Positions 52,798 to 61,658 are shown, counted from the first letter of the stretch. The stretch: DNA of 64,000 nt from Streptomyces sp. BA2 (GCF_009769735.1 NZ_WSRO01000002.1:9039001-9103000); one strand, 5' to 3'. The notes: generated by a model not told the origin, from the sequence alone. Translations and numbers: made by a program.

Positions 52798-54858
52798 ATG
52801 CCTCCTGAGATTGTCAGTCATCAAGGCGCCCTGGCCGGAGAGCGGTTCGGCATCGGCACGAAGCCCCTCACGTTCGGCCGCAAGCCGGCGAACGACGTGG
52901 TGATCCGCGACGTGAGCATCTCGCGGTTCCATGCCGAGGTACGCCGTGAGGGGCACGGCTTCATGCTGTACGACCTGGGAAGCAGCAACGGCACGTACGT
53001 CAACGGGGAACGCGCGACCTCTCACGTGCTCCAGCCCGGCGACCTGATCACCATCGGCGAGGAGACGTTCCGCTTCGAGGCGGCGGATCCGATGGAGACC
53101 ATCATGGACCTCTCCGTGCTGCAGGCGCTCACACCTCCTCCTGTCGAGCAGCCGGTGCCGGTGCTCAAGGTCACGGTGTCCGGCGGCGGCCCCGTAGGGC
53201 TGGCCTTCGCCCTGCTGCTCGAATCCCTTCTCGGCCCCCGGGTCGCCATCACGGTCTACGACGGTCGCTGGACCCGGACCGGAGGCAGAGTCGTCTGGAA
53301 GGACGCGAAGCAGGGCAACGTCCGGCGGCAGCAGGTCGTCACGGTCCAGAGCCGCCAGTATCTGGGCCTTCCCCAGGAGGTACAGGCGAGGCTGTTCAGG
53401 GACGGCGCGTACAGCGAGATGTGGCCGGCGGGCCCGGACTCCATCGACGGTCACAACCCCCGGAACATTCGCATCGCCTACGTCGAGGACACCCTCCTTG
53501 AGATGGCCAACGAGAAGCCGGACCACATCCGCCTGATACCGGAGCGGTTCGACGCGGTCCAGCACGAGAAGACCGCGGCCGCGGACCACGTGCTCGCCAT
53601 CTGCGAGGGAGGCCGCTCCCGGACGCGTGAGCACTTCGCCGAGAAGTTCGGCCAGGCCGACAAGTCCATCTACTCCCTGGAAGGCGCGCATCTCCAGGAC
53701 GTGGTGCTCGGCCTGAAGGTGAAGTCGCGGCTCCCGGACCCGATGTCCGTACTGCTGACCGTGGCGCAGAACCGCTTCCTCCTCAACTCCCTGCGCGGTG
53801 AGGGCTTCCTCAACATGCGCCTGACCGACGAGGAGGCGAAGGAGGTCGTGGGCATCGACCCCGTACGGCAGGTGTTCGAGGACTGCATCGCCTCACGCCC
53901 GTGCGTGATGAACCGGAGCGACGACGGTGACTTCTGCTGCGACACCCACAGCACCCTGTTCCTGCCCGCCCTGATCAAAGGGTCGGCGCTGTGGAAGCGG
54001 GTCAAGGAGGGCCTGGCGCTGTTCGCCGTGCCCGAATCGGACCTGACCGCCGTCACCGCGTTCCGGCTCGACATGGTGCAGCGGCCGCGGTTCACCGCAC
54101 GGCTGCATCCCAGGACGTCCGCAGGGCCCGGCACGTACGGATTCCTGCTCGGGGACGCCGCCAACGCCATCCACTTCTGGCCGGGGCGCGGCCTCAACAG
54201 CGGCTGGGGCTCGGTCATCTCGCTCGCCCGGTCGCTCAGCGGCACCTGGCGGGGGCGGCCGTTCCGCGACGCGGACTTCGTCCGCCATGAGGCGGCCATG
54301 TCGATGCTCCAGTACCGGCACAAGAGCCGTGCCTGGAACTCCATGATCACCACGGATGAGCACGGGGTGCCCCGGGCCATCAAGGACAAGATCCAGCAGA
54401 GCATCTCGGAGTCCATGGAGCACGAGTCCATGGAGCAGGGCCAGGGCCTGGACCGCGAGTCCGACCTCGAATCACTCATGAAGCAACTCCGCACGATCCG
54501 CGGCCGCTTGGCACCCCGGGTCCCCGGAATGCCGGACGACGCGACGCTCCTGAAGCACCTGGACACGCTGGACAGGCGGACCCTGTACACCTTGGTCCGC
54601 AGCGGTGCGTGGGACACACAGATCGTCGGCGGCGAGGAGGTCGACATCGACATCTTCTATCCCGCGGAGCGGTTGGACCCGTCTCCGGCGCGGTTGTCCT
54701 CGCCCCCGGAGGGATTGGACTCGTCTCCGGAGGGATCGGACTCGTCTCCGGGGCGGTTGGACCCCGCCCATGGATGCGAACGTCACCCGGAACGCATGGC
54801 CGAGCCGGGTCTGCTGGAGGCCGGTCCGGCGATCGCGATCAGCGCCCAGGGGGTATGA
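52798..54858 (+). CDS. FHA domain fused to a class A flavin monooxygenase
   Basis: 686 aa from ATG 52798. Residues about 20-95 are a complete FHA phosphothreonine-binding domain: FGRKPANDVVI, SISRFHAEV, LGSSNGTYVNGE. From about 126 an FAD-binding monooxygenase follows: SGGGPVGLAFALLLES, then the ribityl-binding GDAANAIHFWPGRGLNSGWG (about 450). A helical region (PRAIKDKIQQSISESMEHES) and a Ser/Pro tail of 7-residue repeats end the protein. The FHA part would bring the enzyme to a Thr-phosphorylated partner, implying control by a Ser/Thr kinase. Substrate unknown; no kinase gene is adjacent. Confidence 0.88.
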   Translation: MPPEIVSHQGALAGERFGIGTKPLTFGRKPANDVVIRDVSISRFHAEVRREGHGFMLYDLGSSNGTYVNGERATSHVLQPGDLITIGEETFRFEAADPMETIMDLSVLQALTPPPVEQPVPVLKVTVSGGGPVGLAFALLLESLLGPRVAITVYDGRWTRTGGRVVWKDAKQGNVRRQQVVTVQSRQYLGLPQEVQARLFRDGAYSEMWPAGPDSIDGHNPRNIRIAYVEDTLLEMANEKPDHIRLIPERFDAVQHEKTAAADHVLAICEGGRSRTREHFAEKFGQADKSIYSLEGAHLQDVVLGLKVKSRLPDPMSVLLTVAQNRFLLNSLRGEGFLNMRLTDEEAKEVVGIDPVRQVFEDCIASRPCVMNRSDDGDFCCDTHSTLFLPALIKGSALWKRVKEGLALFAVPESDLTAVTAFRLDMVQRPRFTARLHPRTSAGPGTYGFLLGDAANAIHFWPGRGLNSGWGSVISLARSLSGTWRGRPFRDADFVRHEAAMSMLQYRHKSRAWNSMITTDEHGVPRAIKDKIQQSISESMEHESMEQGQGLDRESDLESLMKQLRTIRGRLAPRVPGMPDDATLLKHLDTLDRRTLYTLVRSGAWDTQIVGGEEVDIDIFYPAERLDPSPARLSSPPEGLDSSPEGSDSSPGRLDPAHGCERHPERMAEPGLLEAGPAIAISAQGV
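54671..54754 (+). repeat. 21-bp coding repeat x4
   Basis: Four units of the type GGTTGGACTCGTCTCCGGAG within the 3' end of the FHA-monooxygenase gene encode RLDPSPA/GLDSSPE-like heptads, a flexible Ser/Pro tail. Confidence 0.85.
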
Positions 54859-55018
54859 ATGCCTCGGCGGAGCGTGGCCAGGGCGCGCCGGGCCGGCGAG
54901 GAAGGGGCATGCGGGCGCCGCCCTGCCGTACGAGGGTTTGCCGTAAACAACGGTTTGCCGTACGCCGGTTTCGCGCGAAAGGCTGTCTGAGTGGCCGTAT
55001 CGGGGGAAGCCGTGGGGC

Positions 55019-55618
55019 ATGGCTGTTCTCAGGAAATTCGCACGCCCCTTGCTCGCCTCCGTCTTCGTGTCGGGAGGTCTCAGTACCCTCCGGGACCCCA
55101 AGCGCGTGGCTTCCGCCGCGGAGCCCGTCGCGGTTCCGCTGAGTTCCCGGATACCCCGTCTCACGGAGGACCCCGAACGCCTGGTCCGCGTCAACGGCGC
55201 GGTGCAGGTGGGGGCCGGGGTGATGCTTGCCACCGGGCGGGTTCCGCGCTTCGCCGCGCTCGCGCTGGCCGGTTCCCTTGTGCCGACGACCCTGGCCGGC
55301 CACGCCTGGTGGAAGGAGGAGGACCCGGACCGCCGAGCCGCGCAGCGCACCCAGTTCATCAAGAATCTCTCGCTGTTCGGTGGCCTGCTCATAGCGGCGG
55401 CCGACACGCACGGCAAGCCGTCCCTGACCTACCGCGGCCGCACCACCGCCACCCGCGGCCGCGCCGCCGCCAAGTCCACCGCTACCCGCGGACGTTCCGC
55501 CGTGAAGACTGGCGCTCACCGCGGTCGTAGTGCCGCGAAGTCCGGTGGCCGGGCAGCCCGACTCGCCGGGCGCGATGCAGCAGGTGCGCTGAGCAAAGCG
55601 GCAGGGTCCGTTCGGTAG
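55019..55618 (+). CDS. DoxX-family membrane protein with basic repeat tail
   Basis: 199 aa. The first 130 residues are DoxX: FARPLLASVFVSGGLSTLRD, VNGAVQVGAGVMLATG, LAGSLVPTTLAGHAWWKEED, with four helices. The tail is a run of Arg/Lys/Ala repeats (RGRTTATRGRAAAKSTATRG, RSAVKTGAHRGRSAAKSGGR), like histone H1 or HupS tails. It could bind nucleic acid or teichoic acid at the membrane. The fusion looks unusual for a DoxX protein. Confidence 0.85.
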   Translation: MAVLRKFARPLLASVFVSGGLSTLRDPKRVASAAEPVAVPLSSRIPRLTEDPERLVRVNGAVQVGAGVMLATGRVPRFAALALAGSLVPTTLAGHAWWKEEDPDRRAAQRTQFIKNLSLFGGLLIAAADTHGKPSLTYRGRTTATRGRAAAKSTATRGRSAVKTGAHRGRSAAKSGGRAARLAGRDAAGALSKAAGSVR

Positions 55619-55785
55619 CTGCGGGTCTCGGTGAGTCCACAGGGTTGGGTCTGGTCGGCACCGCATTCGACTACGCGGCACCGCGTTCGACCGAACACCG
55701 GCACACAGACGGGCACGGCGCTCACACGACTGGGAGAGCCGTTACGCCTTGGCAGCTGTTGCGCTGGAGGCATGAGAATGCCTCG

Positions 55786-56943
55786 ATGCAGACGTTCAGG
55801 ATCACCACGACCGACGATGCGCTCGCCGACTTGCGCGAACGGCTCTCGCGCACCCGATTCCGCGACGACCTGCCCGGCGAGGACTGGGGTTGGGGCACGC
55901 CGCAGCCCTGGCTGCGGCAACTCGTCGAGCACTGGCTGCACCGCTACGACTGGCGCCGGACCGAGGCGGAGCTGAACGCCCTGCCTCAGGTCATCGGCGA
56001 TGTTGCCGGGCTGCGGGTGCACGCTTTCGTGGTGCGCTCACGGCACGTGGACGCCACGCCGCTGCTGCTGTGCCATGGCTGGCCGGGCTCGGTGGTGGAG
56101 TTTCTCGACTGCGTGCCCGCGTTGACCGACCCCGTCGCGCACGGTGGGCGTGCCGAGGACGCCTTTCACGTGGTGCTGCCTTCGATGCCCGGTTTCGGAC
56201 TGTCCGGGCCGACCACCGTGGCCGGCGCCGACGTGGCTGCCATTGCCGACGCGTTCGCCGCCCTGATGGGCGAGCTCGGCTACCCCCGCTTTCTGGCTCA
56301 GGGCGGGGACTGGGGCGCCTTCGTTGTGCGCCAGCTGGGCCTGGCGCACGCCGACCGGCTGCTGGGAGTGCACCTCAACTTCCCCTGGGCGGTGCCCCCG
56401 CCCGGCATCGAGGACCCCGAGGGCGAGGCGACACCGGCGGAACGAGCGGTACTGGAACGCAACGCCCGGGTGTACGGCGCGGACAACGGCTACTACATCC
56501 AGCAGGCCACCCGGCCGCACAGCGTCGGCCCGGCGCTGGAGGATTCCCCGGCAGGGCTGGCGGCCTGGCTGCTGGAGAAGTTCCATACCTGGTCCGACAC
56601 CCGCGAGGGTCTGCCCTTCACGCTCGACCGGCTGCTGGACAACACCATGCTCTACTGGCTCACAGGAACTGCCACATCATCTGCCCGCCTGTATGCCAAG
56701 TCGGCAGCGTACGGCTCCGATGCGCGGGTATGGGGCCGCAGGGTGGACGTGCCCACCGGCATCGCGCTCTATCCGCGGGAGAAGACCCGGGCTCCGCGCC
56801 GGTGGAGCGAACGCCAGTGGAACGTGGTGCACTGGGCGGAACAGCCGCGCGGCGGCCATTTCGCCGCCTTCGAGCAGCCCGGCCTTTTCACGGCCGACCT
56901 GCGGGATTTCGCCCGAAAGCTGCGGTCCCGAAAGCTGCGGTGA
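55786..56943 (+). CDS. Epoxide hydrolase with EHN domain (second copy)
   Basis: 385 aa from ATG 55786; the true start is not fixed because GGAGG lies 15 nt away. EHN domain (DALADLRERLSRTRFRDDLP), LLCHGWPGSVVEFLD, nucleophile Asp175 in QGGDWGAF, and the final His in PRGGHFAAFEQP. Same family as 13169 but clearly diverged, so not a recent duplicate. Substrate unknown. The YeeE/YedE gene converges 37 nt away. Confidence 0.92.
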   Translation: MQTFRITTTDDALADLRERLSRTRFRDDLPGEDWGWGTPQPWLRQLVEHWLHRYDWRRTEAELNALPQVIGDVAGLRVHAFVVRSRHVDATPLLLCHGWPGSVVEFLDCVPALTDPVAHGGRAEDAFHVVLPSMPGFGLSGPTTVAGADVAAIADAFAALMGELGYPRFLAQGGDWGAFVVRQLGLAHADRLLGVHLNFPWAVPPPGIEDPEGEATPAERAVLERNARVYGADNGYYIQQATRPHSVGPALEDSPAGLAAWLLEKFHTWSDTREGLPFTLDRLLDNTMLYWLTGTATSSARLYAKSAAYGSDARVWGRRVDVPTGIALYPREKTRAPRRWSERQWNVVHWAEQPRGGHFAAFEQPGLFTADLRDFARKLRSRKLR

Positions 56944-56980
56944 GGTGATATCCCGACAGGTGAGGTGATGCCCCGACAGG

Positions 56981-58261
56981 TCAGCAGACGCTGTCGGTCG
57001 GCTTCGGGTTGCCCAACCCGAACAGCGGACGCAGGCGCAGGCCGGCCCAGGTGCCGAGGATCGCTACGGCGGCCCAGATCCAGCCGTGCAGGGACCCGGA
57101 AGCGATGCCTGCCAGGTAGGCGCCGATGTTGCAGCCGCCGGCGAGACGAGCGCCGACGCCCATCAGGATGCCGCCGATGACGGCGGCGAGCGCGGTGCGG
57201 GCGGGGATGTTGCGGTGCAGCTGCCACACGCCGCCGGCGGCCGCGGCGACGGCCGCGCCGATCATGATGCCGATGTCGGTGAGGCTGTTCTTGTCGGCAA
57301 GCACCGGCCCCGACAACTGGGCCGCGCTGCCGGGCTGTTGCCAGAACGCCCAGGTCTCCGGCGCGCCGCCGAGCAGGCCGACGACCTTCGAGCCCCACAG
57401 GGCGAACGCGCTGGTGACACCCCAGGCACCGCCCGACACGAGCAGCACGCCGGCGCCGAGCAACGCAAGGACCACGGCGCCCGCGGCCAGCGGCCAGGAA
57501 CCCCGCACCGTACGACGGAAGACACCGCGCGCCGAGGGCGGGTTGCCGACGGGCGGGGGAGTGCGGCGGGCCTGCACGGCGCGGGCGATGAACCAGATCC
57601 CGGCGAGCACCGCGATCGTCATCGCCCAGGAGCCGAACCAGCCGATGTGGTCGGACAGTACATACGGGTCGAGCGCGGGCAGGTCGTTCCAGAGGCCGAA
57701 CTGCCAGGCGGCGAGGGTGGAGCCGGTGATGAAGCCGAAGAGAGTGAGCACGATCGTGCCCTGGCCGGATCCGACGGCAAAGAGGGTCCCGGAGGCGCAG
57801 GCGCCGCCGAGCTGCATGCCGATGGCGAAGAGGAAGGCGCCGACGAGCAGCGCCACTCCGATCGGCCCGGCGCTGGGCGCGGGCACCGAACCGAACAGGC
57901 CGCTGCCAGTGCCGATGACCAGGGCGAAAAGCGTCGCGGTGGTGCCGAGCAGCAGTGTGTGGGCCCGCAGCCCGGTGCCGTTGCCGACGGCCACCAGTTG
58001 ACGCCAGGCGGAGGTGAAGCCGAACCGGGAGTGGAACAGGGCGAACCCAAGACCGAGGCCGAGCAGCAGCAGGACGCCGGGCTTGGCCCCGTGCTCCGCG
58101 AAGACGTAACCGGCGAGTGTGACCCCGATGGCGCCGGCAACCGTCAGCGGCACCCGCCGGACCGGCGGCGCGGCCTCGGCCGGAGGGGCGGGGGCGGAGG
58201 TGGGGGCAGGACTGAGCAGGGCGGTCCGGGGCGGCGCCCCGGCATCGGCAGCGGTGGTCAA
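56981..58261 (-). CDS. YeeE/YedE-family sulfur transporter
   Basis: 426 aa, start TTG 58261 with GGAG 8 nt upstream. About ten helices in two repeats, each with the family's Cys-Gly motif: GMQLGGACASGTLFAVG and GVGARLAGGCNIGAYLAG. The Cys residues relay thiosulfate or another sulfur species through the channel in characterised YeeE. No TusA/YeeD gene is adjacent, so a partner must lie elsewhere. A short Cys-ending frame upstream may be a leader peptide. Confidence 0.9.
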   Translation of the reverse strand: MTTAADAGAPPRTALLSPAPTSAPAPPAEAAPPVRRVPLTVAGAIGVTLAGYVFAEHGAKPGVLLLLGLGLGFALFHSRFGFTSAWRQLVAVGNGTGLRAHTLLLGTTATLFALVIGTGSGLFGSVPAPSAGPIGVALLVGAFLFAIGMQLGGACASGTLFAVGSGQGTIVLTLFGFITGSTLAAWQFGLWNDLPALDPYVLSDHIGWFGSWAMTIAVLAGIWFIARAVQARRTPPPVGNPPSARGVFRRTVRGSWPLAAGAVVLALLGAGVLLVSGGAWGVTSAFALWGSKVVGLLGGAPETWAFWQQPGSAAQLSGPVLADKNSLTDIGIMIGAAVAAAAGGVWQLHRNIPARTALAAVIGGILMGVGARLAGGCNIGAYLAGIASGSLHGWIWAAVAILGTWAGLRLRPLFGLGNPKPTDSVC

Positions 58262-58324
58262 CGGGGTCTCCGGGAACGGGAGGGGATCGGACAGGCGGGG
58301 CTCGCGTGAGCGCGGAGCGAAGCG

Positions 58325-58420
58325 TCAGCGGCGACAGAGCGCGTCGTCGACGCTCCACGGCGTGGCCGCGAAGAGCGCGAGAGCGAGCTGACGGGCGGGT
58401 CCGAACATGCGCACCACCAT
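58325..58420 (-). CDS. Possible Cys leader peptide upstream of the sulfur transporter
   Basis: 31 codons from ATG 58420 (CAGGA 6 nt upstream): starts MVVRMFGPARQLALALF and ends WSVDDALCRR. A Cys codon third from the end, 63 nt before a sulfur transporter, fits the Cys-responsive leader peptides of Actinobacteria. There is only one Cys, and no clear terminator/antiterminator pair was found. Confidence 0.4.
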   Translation of the reverse strand: MVVRMFGPARQLALALFAATPWSVDDALCRR

Positions 58421-58533
58421 AAGCATCCTGCCGAGATCCCGGAACGCCGTCTCACATAGAGAACACCTGAACGAGACGGCGGGCTGGACCGACTCCTGCA
58501 GCCCGCAGCACCCCACTCATGGTTCGACGGGTG

Positions 58534-59472
58534 TCAGTCGTCGTCGGCGATGAAGTCTGCTATCGCGGCAGCGATAGCTTCGGGCTGCTCGTCGGGGATG
58601 AAGTGTCCAGCGTCGGGCACGACGATTCGGGTGGTGTTGTCGGCCCATGGGCTGATGGAGGCGGCCATGTCCGGAACGGAGCCGTGGCTGCTGGAGATTC
58701 CGAGGATCGGCACAGTCAGGTGCCGGCACTTGAGCGCCTCGCGGTTCTTACGCGCTGACTCCGCGGCGTCTCGGTAGTACGCGAGGGAAGCGCGCAGGCC
58801 GCCGTCGGCGGCGAGTGCCGCCGCGTAGTGGTCGATCTCGGCGTCGTCGAACGTGTCGGGAGACAGGGCCTTCATCTTCAGGAACCAGCTGACGTACTCG
58901 TGTTCGCGGCCTGTAAGCAGCGTCTCGGGCAGGTCGGGCACGATGTGGAACGCGAAATGCCAGGTCTTCCACGCTCGATCCGGGTCGGTGGGAATCGCCT
59001 CCGGGAGAGTGACACCGGGAATTCCGGCGTCGAGCAGAGCGACCCCGCGCAGGTGGCTCTCGAAGTTGAGGGCGAGGGAGAAAGCGACCCAGGCGCCGAT
59101 GTCGTGGGCGACCAGGAAGTAAGTCGACACTCCGAGAGCCTTCACGGCGGTGTGGACGTGCGCGGCGACCGCGTGCGTGTCGTAGCCGCGCTCCGGACGC
59201 TCGGAGTGGCCCTGCCCCGGCAGGTCGATCGCGATGACGTGGAACCGGTGAGCCAAGCCCGGCATCACCTTTCGCCAGGCCCACCAGGTCTGCGGGAATC
59301 CGGCGAGCAGGACGACGGCCGGGCCGCTCGGCCGCCCGCCTTCGACGACATGAAGGCGGACACCATCCGCGTCGACCCAGCGGTGAGTGAATCCGGCCAG
59401 GTGCTGCAGGGGAAGGTCGCGGATGGGGTTGGTTTCGAAGACATGCGGCGTGCTGGTTGCTGGGCCGGTCAC
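58534..59472 (-). CDS. Alpha/beta hydrolase (haloalkane/epoxide hydrolase type)
   Basis: 312 aa from GTG 59472 with GGAGG upstream. LLAGFPQTWWAWRKVM (oxyanion), nucleophile Asp in VAHDIGAWVAFS (about 128) and His in DAGHFIPDEQPEA. The long cap (FHIVPDLPETLLTGREHEYV) resembles soluble epoxide hydrolases and haloacetate dehalogenases. Divergent from the TetR gene at 59722, and a perfect palindrome between them is the likely control site. Confidence 0.9.
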   Translation of the reverse strand: MTGPATSTPHVFETNPIRDLPLQHLAGFTHRWVDADGVRLHVVEGGRPSGPAVVLLAGFPQTWWAWRKVMPGLAHRFHVIAIDLPGQGHSERPERGYDTHAVAAHVHTAVKALGVSTYFLVAHDIGAWVAFSLALNFESHLRGVALLDAGIPGVTLPEAIPTDPDRAWKTWHFAFHIVPDLPETLLTGREHEYVSWFLKMKALSPDTFDDAEIDHYAAALAADGGLRASLAYYRDAAESARKNREALKCRHLTVPILGISSSHGSVPDMAASISPWADNTTRIVVPDAGHFIPDEQPEAIAAAIADFIADDD

Positions 59473-59490
59473 GGGGATCCTCCATCGGTG

Positions 59491-59532
59491 TCAGGTGTCA
59501 GGTGTCAGGTGTCAGGTGTCAGGTGTCAGGTG
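59491..59532. repeat. TCAGGTG heptamer x6
   Basis: Six exact tandem copies lie 19 bp upstream of the hydrolase start, in its 5' untranslated region or promoter. Length changes by slippage could tune expression. Confidence 0.95.
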
Positions 59533-59643
59533 TGCGGTTGGGGCGGTGTAGCTGACGGCGGTGGCTGGGACCACGTGGTGTGTTTCTCGCGCGGTCGCGA
59601 AGTGCGCGGTACGCCTGGCCATGACCGCGCTTGAAGGCTACAC

Positions 59644-59667
59644 ATCTTGAACTGACCAGTTCAAGAT
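59644..59667. promoter_or_regulatory. TetR operator palindrome
   Basis: ATCTTGAACT (59644-59653) and AGTTCAAGAT (59658-59667) are perfect 10-bp arms over GACC. It lies between the divergent hydrolase and TetR genes, 55 bp before the TetR start, and contains TTGAAC -35-like boxes on both strands. Confidence 0.8.
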
Positions 59668-59721
59668 AGAATGGTGCGCAACACAGTCCGAACCATCGAC
59701 GCATCGGCAAGGAAGTGCCGC

Positions 59722-60306
59722 GTGGCAGGCAAGAAGCAGTTCGACATGGACACGGCGCTCGACGCCGCGATGATCCAGTTCTGGCGCGTCGGCTACGCCG
59801 ACACCTCATTGGACGATTTGTCTCGGGCAACCGGCCTGAACCGCAGTTCCATCTACTCCTCCCTCGGCGCCAAGGACACGCTCTTCCTGCGCTGCCTGGA
59901 TCTCTACGCCGCGCGCTACGGCGAGAAGTACGACGCCGCCCTATCGTGTGCGGCCTCGGAACCCGTTGCCGCTGTTCGTGCGTTCTTCGACGTCACCCTC
60001 GAGCGCATCGCCGATCCCGAACTGCCTGATGGATGCCTGATTGCCCAGTCAGCCATGGCAATCCCAGCGCTGAGTCCGAGCGTCGCAGCGCACGTTGAGC
60101 AGGCGCTCGGCTTTCAGCTCCTGCGCCTGCGCACCGCGCTGAAGGTCGGCCGACTGACCGACCAGGACGCCGAAGCCTTCGCTGTACACGTGGCGGCTGT
60201 GAACCAGTCGCTCGCCGTCATGAGCAGGGCCGGGGCGAGCCCGGCGCAGCTCCTGGCAATCGTGGGCGTGACCGTGGACGCGCTGGCGCAGGTGTTGCGC
60301 GCGTGA
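59722..60306 (+). CDS. TetR-family regulator
   Basis: 194 aa from GTG 59722 (AAGGAAG 7 nt upstream). N-terminal helix-turn-helix (YADTSLDDLSRATGLNRSSI, YSSLGAKDTLFLRCLDLYA). The ligand domain contains LPDGCLIAQSAMAIPALSP, the AcnR/YxaF-like C-terminal pattern. It should repress the divergent alpha/beta hydrolase and itself through the palindrome at 59644. Confidence 0.92.
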   Translation: MAGKKQFDMDTALDAAMIQFWRVGYADTSLDDLSRATGLNRSSIYSSLGAKDTLFLRCLDLYAARYGEKYDAALSCAASEPVAAVRAFFDVTLERIADPELPDGCLIAQSAMAIPALSPSVAAHVEQALGFQLLRLRTALKVGRLTDQDAEAFAVHVAAVNQSLAVMSRAGASPAQLLAIVGVTVDALAQVLRA

Positions 60307-61096
60307 CGAATGGGCGCGCGCAATCACGTGAACCCGTCGAACGACAGGGACTGGTGCCGGGGGAGTGGAACCGCCGTTGCTGCGGTGCACGACGATCTCT
60401 GTGTCGCTCACCGCAGCGAGGCCGTTTCACAGGCTCTTCGTGCTGCCTGAACTCGTCCTCTTATGTGGTGCGTTCGCTCTGCACGACCTCAAGGGCCTGC
60501 TCGAAGCTGATGCCTTGGAACCACCATTCCGGGTGGATCTTCTGTACGCCGGGGATGGCCGGGCGGGTGAAGCTGAACGTCGCGGGGACTCGGCGGCTCC
60601 GTAGGCGAGTTCGGGGTTGTGGCACAGATCTTGCGGAGTCGTCGCGGAGCGTTGCCCCGAGGTTCGATTGCGAGGAGCCGGGTGCGCGTGAGACCGCGTA
60701 CGCCTTGTTGCCTGAGGTCCAGAGTTGACGCTCCCTCAGCTCTACCTCTCGGCCGCTGCTGCGGTCGGTTGTGAGCAGCGGTCGCTTCTCGGACCGAGTC
60801 CACGACCGTTATCAGCGCAGGCTGAACGATCTTCCGCGCAGTGGGCCACGCGCGACCAGGCGACGCCCAGGGGCCATACCTGCGGAGGCGGGAGAGCAGG
60901 GCCTCGCCATCATCGAGTACGGGCGCAGCGTACCGATGACGTAGCACGCGCCGTCACGCTGAGCATCGTGCTTCGTTGGGCTTCGTGCACTCCAGGAGAT
61001 CAGCGTTCACGACGGCATGATGATCTACCGCATAGAGTGACCATGCGCCTGGCTGGTCTGTATGAGGACTACTGGCGGCGAGGGAATGAGGCTGCA
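60307..61096. other. Mostly gene-free stretch (790 bp) with one eroded fragment
   Basis: Apart from the minus-strand fragment at 60461 there is no frame with protein-like text. The plus frame open from 60725 is only the extension of the FKBP gene. Confidence 0.5.
60461..60720 (-). pseudogene. Eroded gene fragment, unknown
   Basis: The minus strand ends with IPGVQKIHPEWWFQGISFEQ then ALEVVQSERTT and TAA (60461-60463), which reads like a real C-terminus. Upstream text (FSFTRPA; PELAYGAAESP) sits in two frames. Family not recognised. Confidence 0.4.
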
Positions 61097-61477
61097 ATGA
61101 GTGACCTGACGAAGCCCGAGATCGACCTTCCGGAGGGTGGTGCTCCGACCGAACTGACAATCCGCGATCTCGTCGTCGGGGACGGGCTCGAGGCGAAGCC
61201 GGGCAGGGTTGTCCGGGTTCACTACGTCGGGGTCACCTTCGAGTCCGGAAAGGAATTCGACGCCTCCTGGGACCGGGGCCAGACGTTCAAGTTCGCCGTG
61301 GGCGGTGGCAAGGTCATCAAGGGCTGGGACCGCGGGGTCAGAGGGATGAAGGTCGGCGGCCGGCGCGAGATCATCGTTCCCCCGCGCCTCGGCTACGGCA
61401 ACCAGTCACCCTCGCCGTTGATCCCGGCGGGATCGACACTCGTTTTCGTGGTGGACCTGCTCTCCGTCGCAGTCTGA
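61097..61477 (+). CDS. FKBP-type peptidyl-prolyl isomerase
   Basis: 126 aa from ATG 61097 (GAGG 5 nt upstream). A single FKBP domain: RVVRVHYVGVTFESGKEFDA, DRGQTFKFAVGGGKVIKGWD, GMKVGGRREIIVPPRLGYG, SPLIPAGSTLVFVVDLLSV. Active-site aromatic residues (Tyr, Phe, Trp, Tyr) are all present. No signal peptide, so cytoplasmic; it speeds proline isomerisation and would bind FK506. Confidence 0.95.
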   Translation: MSDLTKPEIDLPEGGAPTELTIRDLVVGDGLEAKPGRVVRVHYVGVTFESGKEFDASWDRGQTFKFAVGGGKVIKGWDRGVRGMKVGGRREIIVPPRLGYGNQSPSPLIPAGSTLVFVVDLLSVAV

Positions 61478-61530
61478 GTGGACGTTAAGTCCGATCTTCC
61501 TCGTTCGTGATCGCTCGATCGTGTGACTGA

Positions 61531-61632
61531 TCACTGCATGGGCCCGATGTTCGTCATGGACATGCTGGGATTCGGGTCAAGGATGCCGTCAGTGCGTCCG
61601 ATCGCCAGGGCGAACGCTGCCTGACGCTGCAC
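61531..61632 (-). CDS. Short frame next to the IS, unknown
   Basis: From GTG 61632: VQRQAAFALAIGRTDGILDP then NPSMSMTNIGPMQ. The first codons abut the IS end, and the text looks protein-like. It may be the tail of a gene cut by the insertion or a small gene downstream of the oxidoreductase. Confidence 0.35.
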   Translation of the reverse strand: MQRQAAFALAIGRTDGILDPNPSMSMTNIGPMQ

Positions 61633-61634
61633 TA

Positions 61635-61658
61635 GGGCGTGTGTCGAAAGTGGATCTT
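61635..61658 (+). repeat. IS terminal inverted repeat, left
   Basis: GGGCGTGTGTCGAAAGTGGA and following TCTT; matches the complement of the right end except CG for CA at the fourth-fifth base. Confidence 0.85.

Noticed and set aside
56769..58358. 529-aa minus-strand frame overlapping the YeeE/YedE gene
   Set aside because: It is a +1 shadow; the transporter frame has two Cys-Gly motifs and regular helices.
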